A DNA stretch of 64,000 bases from Cellulophaga baltica. Its GTDB lineage: Bacteria > Bacteroidota > Bacteroidia > Flavobacteriales > Flavobacteriaceae. The position numbers and the translations under genes are program-made. Positions 60,373-64,000 of this stretch are shown piece by piece. The first letter of the stretch is position 1, and each line of letters begins with the position of its first letter. Where the stretch lies: contig NZ_FNBD01000005.1 of NCBI RefSeq assembly GCF_900102165.1, forward strand, positions 248,001-312,000, given 5' to 3'. The notes beneath the pieces were generated by a model, which had not been told where the DNA came from, ran no database searches, and was given only the letters and a program-made list of their open reading frames with translations.

Positions 60373-61695
60373 ATGAGAAGAAAATTAGTTCTAGCTGCAT
60401 CACTTTCCTTAGTTGCTCTTGGGATGCAAGCCCAAGAAGTGGCTTTTGAAGAGTATGACTTAGAAAATGGTCTACATGTTATCTTACATCAAGATAATAG
60501 CGCACCATTAGTAACAACTGCCGTAATGTATCATGTTGGCGCAAAAGATGAAGATCCAGAAAAAACAGGTTTCGCTCACTTCTTTGAGCACTTGCTTTTC
60601 GAAGGAACAGAAAACATTGAGCGCGGTAAATGGTTTGAAATTGTGGCATCCAATGGAGGCCAAAATAATGCCAACACCACACAAGACAGAACCTATTATT
60701 ATGAAGTCTTCCCTTCTAACAACCTTGAATTAGGATTATGGTTAGAATCTGAACGTATGCTACATCCTATCATTAATAAAATTGGCGTAGACACACAGAA
60801 AGAAGTTGTTCAGGAAGAAAAGAGAAGAAGCTATGATAACGCTCCTTATGGCCGTTGGAGAGAAGTAATGTCCAAAAACTTGTTTAAAAACCATCCTTAC
60901 CGCTGGCAAACTATTGGTTCTTTAGAGCATTTAGCGAGTGCTACTTTAGAGGATTTTAAAAAGTTTAACAAAATGTACTACGTTCCTAACAATGCTTCAT
61001 TAGTAGTTGCTGGTGATTTTGAGATGAGCGCTACAAAAAAAATGATTCAAGATTATTTTGGAAGTATCCCAAAAGGTGACGCTATAAAGAGAGAGACTTT
61101 TAAGGAAGAACCTATTACACAAACAATCAAAGCAGAATTTAGAGATCCTAACATTCAAATTCCTTTGATTATGTTAGGATATCGTACTCCTGAACAAACC
61201 AATAGAGAAGCTTATGTATTAGATATGGTTTCCACTATTTTAAGTGATGGCAAAAGCTCAAGACTGTACAAGAAAATTGTTGATGAAAAGAAAATGGCAC
61301 TACAAGTATTTGCATTCAACGGTTCTCAAGAAGATTATGGAACTTATATCGTAGGTGGACTACCTGTAGGTGAAAACACCCTAGAAGCAATTCAAAAAGA
61401 AATTGACGAAGAAATTGTAAAATTACAAACGGAATTAATTTCAGAAAATGAATTTCAAAAACTTCAGAATATATTTGAAAATAATTTCGTGAATTCTAAT
61501 GCTAGTGTTGAAGGTATTGCTAATTCATTAGTAAGAAACTACATGCTTTATGATGACACCAACCTAATCAACACTGAAATAGATATTTACAGATCTATTA
61601 CTCGCGAAGAGATTAAAGCCGTTGCTAAAAAATATCTGAATCCTAACCAAAGAGTTGTTTTAGAATATTTACCAGAAGAAAAACCAGCGAATTAA
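60373..61695 (+). CDS. M16 family zinc peptidase (catalytic)
   Basis: 440-residue exported pitrilysin-like peptidase. Signal peptide to MQAQ, then the inverted zinc motif HFFEH (residues 69-73) with the downstream Glu in the EEKRR segment (about 148-152). It has both halves of an M16 fold. With the second, non-catalytic-looking M16 gene 28 bp downstream, it likely forms a heterodimer that degrades peptides in the periplasm. Confidence 0.93.
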   Translation: MRRKLVLAASLSLVALGMQAQEVAFEEYDLENGLHVILHQDNSAPLVTTAVMYHVGAKDEDPEKTGFAHFFEHLLFEGTENIERGKWFEIVASNGGQNNANTTQDRTYYYEVFPSNNLELGLWLESERMLHPIINKIGVDTQKEVVQEEKRRSYDNAPYGRWREVMSKNLFKNHPYRWQTIGSLEHLASATLEDFKKFNKMYYVPNNASLVVAGDFEMSATKKMIQDYFGSIPKGDAIKRETFKEEPITQTIKAEFRDPNIQIPLIMLGYRTPEQTNREAYVLDMVSTILSDGKSSRLYKKIVDEKKMALQVFAFNGSQEDYGTYIVGGLPVGENTLEAIQKEIDEEIVKLQTELISENEFQKLQNIFENNFVNSNASVEGIANSLVRNYMLYDDTNLINTEIDIYRSITREEIKAVAKKYLNPNQRVVLEYLPEEKPAN

Positions 61696-61723
61696 TTAGC
61701 ACCCTGAGATAAATAAAGCACAC

Positions 61724-63802
61724 ATGAAAAATATATATATTACATTAGTTTTTGCATTATTTGCCATGGCATCCAATGCACAAATAGACAGGAGTGTCAT
61801 GCCTAAAGCAGGACCTGCTCCAGAAATCAATTTAAAAGAACCACAACGTTTTGAACTTAAAAACGGACTTAAAGTTTTAGTGGTTGAGAATCATAAACTA
61901 CCAAGAGTTTCTATTCAGTTAAGAATAGACAACCCACCAGTTGCAGAAGGAGACAAAGCAGGTGTAAGCGCATTTGTTTCTAGCTTATTAGGAAATGGAT
62001 CCAAAACGATCTCTAAAGATGATTTCAACCAAGAGGTAGATTTTCTAGGCGCTAGCATCAATTTTGGATCACAAAGCGCTTTTGCCTCTTCTTTATCTAA
62101 ATATTTCCCTAGAATTATTGAATTAATGGCTGATGCTGCCATACACCCTAACTTCACACAGGAAGAATTTGACAAGGAAAAGGAAAAAATCCTTACCGGA
62201 ATCAAATCGGAAGAGAATGACGTAGCCTCTATAGCCAACAAAGCACAAACTGCTTTAGCTTACGGAAAAAATCATCCTTATGGAGAGTTCAGTACCGCAG
62301 AAAGCATTAACAACATTAATCTTACTGATGTTCAAAAGTTTTATTCTAACTATTTTGTACCTGCAAATGCTTATCTAATTATTATTGGTGATGTGAACGT
62401 AAAAGAGGTAGAGAAATTAGTTAAGAAGAATTTTACCGCTTGGACAAAAGCAACACCTCCATCATTTCAATTCTCTAAACCATCAGACGTTCAATACACA
62501 CAAATAAACTTTGTAGATGTACCTAATGCTGTACAATCTGAAATAGCTGTAGAAAGTTTAGTAGACTTAAAAATGAGTGATCCCGATTATTTTCCAGCTT
62601 TAATTACCAACCAAATTCTTGGTGGCGGAGGAGAAGGACGCTTATTTTTAAATTTAAGAGAAGATAAAGGATATACTTATGGCTCCTACTCTAGTCTAGG
62701 TAATGACAAATATGCACCTGCAAGATTTAGAGCTACTGCTCAAGTTAGAAATGCTGTTACTGATAGTTCTATCGTTGAAATCTTAAAAGAAATAGATAAA
62801 ATCAAAACACAGCCTGTTACTGAAAAAGATTTAGCAAACACAAAAGCTAAGTATATCGGTCGTTTTATAATGGCATTAGAGCGCCCAGAAACTATTGCTG
62901 GGTATGCTTTAAACATTGAGACAGAAGGATTACCTAAAGATTACTATAAGACCTATCTAGAACGCATCAATGCTGTAACGGTTGCCGATGTACAAAAAGC
63001 TGCCAACAAGTATTTCACGACTGCTAACGCCAGAATAGTCGTTGCTGGTAAAGGAAGTGAAGTTCTTGAGAATTTAGAAAAAGTAACTTTCAACGGAAAA
63101 ACAATTCCTGTAAAGTATTACGATAAAAAAATAAATTCTACCGAAAAGCCCGATTACAATGCTGCACTACCACAAGGCGTATCTGCACAAACCGTAATTG
63201 ATAACTATTTTGAAGCTATTGGCGGTAAAGATAAAGTAAACGCTATCACTTCTTTAATCTTGGTTTACGAGGGCTCCGCAATGGGATCTAAGATAAAAAC
63301 AGAGGAAAAAAGAACGGCAGACAAATACGCTATGACGATGTATATGAATGACGCTCCTATGCAAGGTGTTATAGCCAAAGGTGATGAATTATACATGAAA
63401 CAAGGTGGCAACAAAATGCCTTTGCCAGAGAATATGGTTGCCGACATGAAAAACGCTTTAGGTATTTTTCCTGAACAAACATTTATGGCTACCGGTAAGG
63501 CAAAACTAGTAGGTATTGAAGACGTTAATGGTGTAAAAGCGTATAAAATTGATGTTCCCGGAGAAGTAGTTTCTGCTTCTTATTTTTACGCAGTTGAAAC
63601 AGGCCTTAAGGTGAAAGAAGTTTCTACCACTAGCATGAATGGACAGACACAAGCACAAGAATCTGAATTATCTGACTATCAAGAAATAGAAGGTATCAAA
63701 TTTCCTGGTACAAAATCTGCTTCTTTAGGTCCGCAGAAAATGGAAAGCAAATTAATTTCCGCTACCGTTAATAAAGGAATCACAGATGCCGATTTTGAGT
63801 AA
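61724..63802 (+). CDS. M16 family peptidase-like protein with C-terminal domain
   Basis: 692 residues: signal peptide (FALFAMASNAQ), an M16 pair of domains without the HxxEH motif (the corresponding region reads AFVSSLLGNGSKT), and an extra C-terminal region from about residue 480 (VIDNYFEAIGGKDKVNAITSLILVYEG..) resembling LolA/outer-membrane lipoprotein-sorting proteins. The M16 part is probably the non-catalytic partner of the gene upstream. The C-terminal domain may bind lipoprotein or lipid. Confidence 0.88.
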   Translation: MKNIYITLVFALFAMASNAQIDRSVMPKAGPAPEINLKEPQRFELKNGLKVLVVENHKLPRVSIQLRIDNPPVAEGDKAGVSAFVSSLLGNGSKTISKDDFNQEVDFLGASINFGSQSAFASSLSKYFPRIIELMADAAIHPNFTQEEFDKEKEKILTGIKSEENDVASIANKAQTALAYGKNHPYGEFSTAESINNINLTDVQKFYSNYFVPANAYLIIIGDVNVKEVEKLVKKNFTAWTKATPPSFQFSKPSDVQYTQINFVDVPNAVQSEIAVESLVDLKMSDPDYFPALITNQILGGGGEGRLFLNLREDKGYTYGSYSSLGNDKYAPARFRATAQVRNAVTDSSIVEILKEIDKIKTQPVTEKDLANTKAKYIGRFIMALERPETIAGYALNIETEGLPKDYYKTYLERINAVTVADVQKAANKYFTTANARIVVAGKGSEVLENLEKVTFNGKTIPVKYYDKKINSTEKPDYNAALPQGVSAQTVIDNYFEAIGGKDKVNAITSLILVYEGSAMGSKIKTEEKRTADKYAMTMYMNDAPMQGVIAKGDELYMKQGGNKMPLPENMVADMKNALGIFPEQTFMATGKAKLVGIEDVNGVKAYKIDVPGEVVSASYFYAVETGLKVKEVSTTSMNGQTQAQESELSDYQEIEGIKFPGTKSASLGPQKMESKLISATVNKGITDADFE

Positions 63803-63824
63803 TTAAAACCTTAAAATAACATCT

Positions 63825-63867
63825 AAAACCCTTCAATGCTAATTATTTAGTTTTGAAGGGTTTTTTT
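63825..63867 (+). terminator. Terminator of the M16 operon
   Basis: AAAACCCTTCAA pairs with TTGAAGGGTTTT, followed by a T run. Confidence 0.88.
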
Positions 63868-63928
63868 AATAGTTTAACAAAAAGACATTCTAAATACGCT
63901 TTACAAACTTTAAAAAAGAAAGATATAG

Positions 63929-63936
63929 TATCTTTG
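63929..63936 (+). promoter_or_regulatory. Candidate -7 box of the last gene
   Basis: TATCTTTG matches TAnnTTTG, 18 bp before the ATG at 63954. Confidence 0.4.
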
Positions 63937-63953
63937 TAGTACAATAATAGATT

Positions 63954-64000
63954 ATGAAAAAACTAGGCCTTATCCTCTCAGTTATAGCAATATCATTAAC
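63954..64000 (+). CDS. Partial exported protein at window end
   Basis: Only the first ~15 codons are in the window (MKKLGLILSVIAISL), which look like the start of a signal peptide. No function can be given. Confidence 0.5.
   Translation, partial: MKKLGLILSVIAISL

Overview
The window is a gene-dense, AT-rich chromosomal segment from a member of the Bacteroidota, most probably a marine Flavobacteriaceae species (Cellulophaga/Maribacter/Zobellia type). The evidence is the set of lineage-typical families (DUF4271-hemD, DUF3098, DUF3127, DUF4301, DUF2490, GLPGLI, TonB-dependent receptors, extended ribosomal protein L21), the TAnnTTTG-type -7 promoter boxes, and the scarcity of Shine-Dalgarno sequences. 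The genus is an inference. No rRNA, tRNA, CRISPR array, prophage or classical insertion sequence was seen.

Layout. 0-10 kb: membrane glycosyltransferase, DUF4271, uroporphyrinogen-III synthase, PEP carboxykinase, saccharopine dehydrogenase with an Lrp regulator, a YugP-type metallopeptidase and alanine dehydrogenase. 10-17 kb: leucyl-tRNA synthetase carrying a 142-residue in-frame DUF559 endonuclease-like insert, then ftsX-DUF3098-uppP-truB and a TonB-like protein. 17-24 kb: thioredoxin-like protein, YitT, and a TolC/HlyD/ABC exporter with its TetR regulator. 24-34 kb: housekeeping and small unknown genes (tag, DUF2490, aat, DUF3127, flavin reductase, histidine kinase, HIT, BLUF photoreceptor, greA, a Rieske-like lipoprotein, an oxidoreductase). 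34-40 kb: a TPP-riboswitch-controlled TonB-dependent receptor, then an AT-rich GLPGLI/outer-membrane-protein pair. 40-46.5 kb: a hybrid histidine kinase with receiver and Hpt domains, a convergent NtrC-type sigma-54 activator, and an array of four small secreted PepSY-like genes. 46.6-50.2 kb: a tightly packed minus-strand cluster (PPTase, thiamine-binding DUF77, PnuC-like transporter, NadR-like kinase, DUF4301). 50-64 kb: ahcY, a reductase, a phytase/TonB-receptor/TPR-HTH regulator locus, rplU-rpmA, a frameshifted DUF4199 gene and two M16 peptidases.

Two observations stand out. First, the leuS insert (about 12299-12724) is bounded by G/C-rich palindromic inverted repeats whose own sequence is translated into Pro/Gly/Ser-rich linkers. 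It therefore looks like a mobile DNA element able to settle inside an essential protein without breaking the frame, with the DUF559 nuclease motifs still intact. Second, all four PepSY-like genes have the same layout: a GGCAY-N5-TTTC sigma-54-like promoter about 40 nt before the start codon, and a GTRTA-N5-TAYMC inverted repeat centred about 141-143 bp upstream of the predicted start site. The adjacent NtrC-type activator and hybrid kinase together hold every domain of a four-step phosphorelay, so the locus can be read as a self-contained envelope-sensing regulon.

Two separate loci point to thiamine acquisition: the riboswitch-controlled receptor at 34-36 kb and the DUF77/PnuC-like cluster at 48-49.6 kb.
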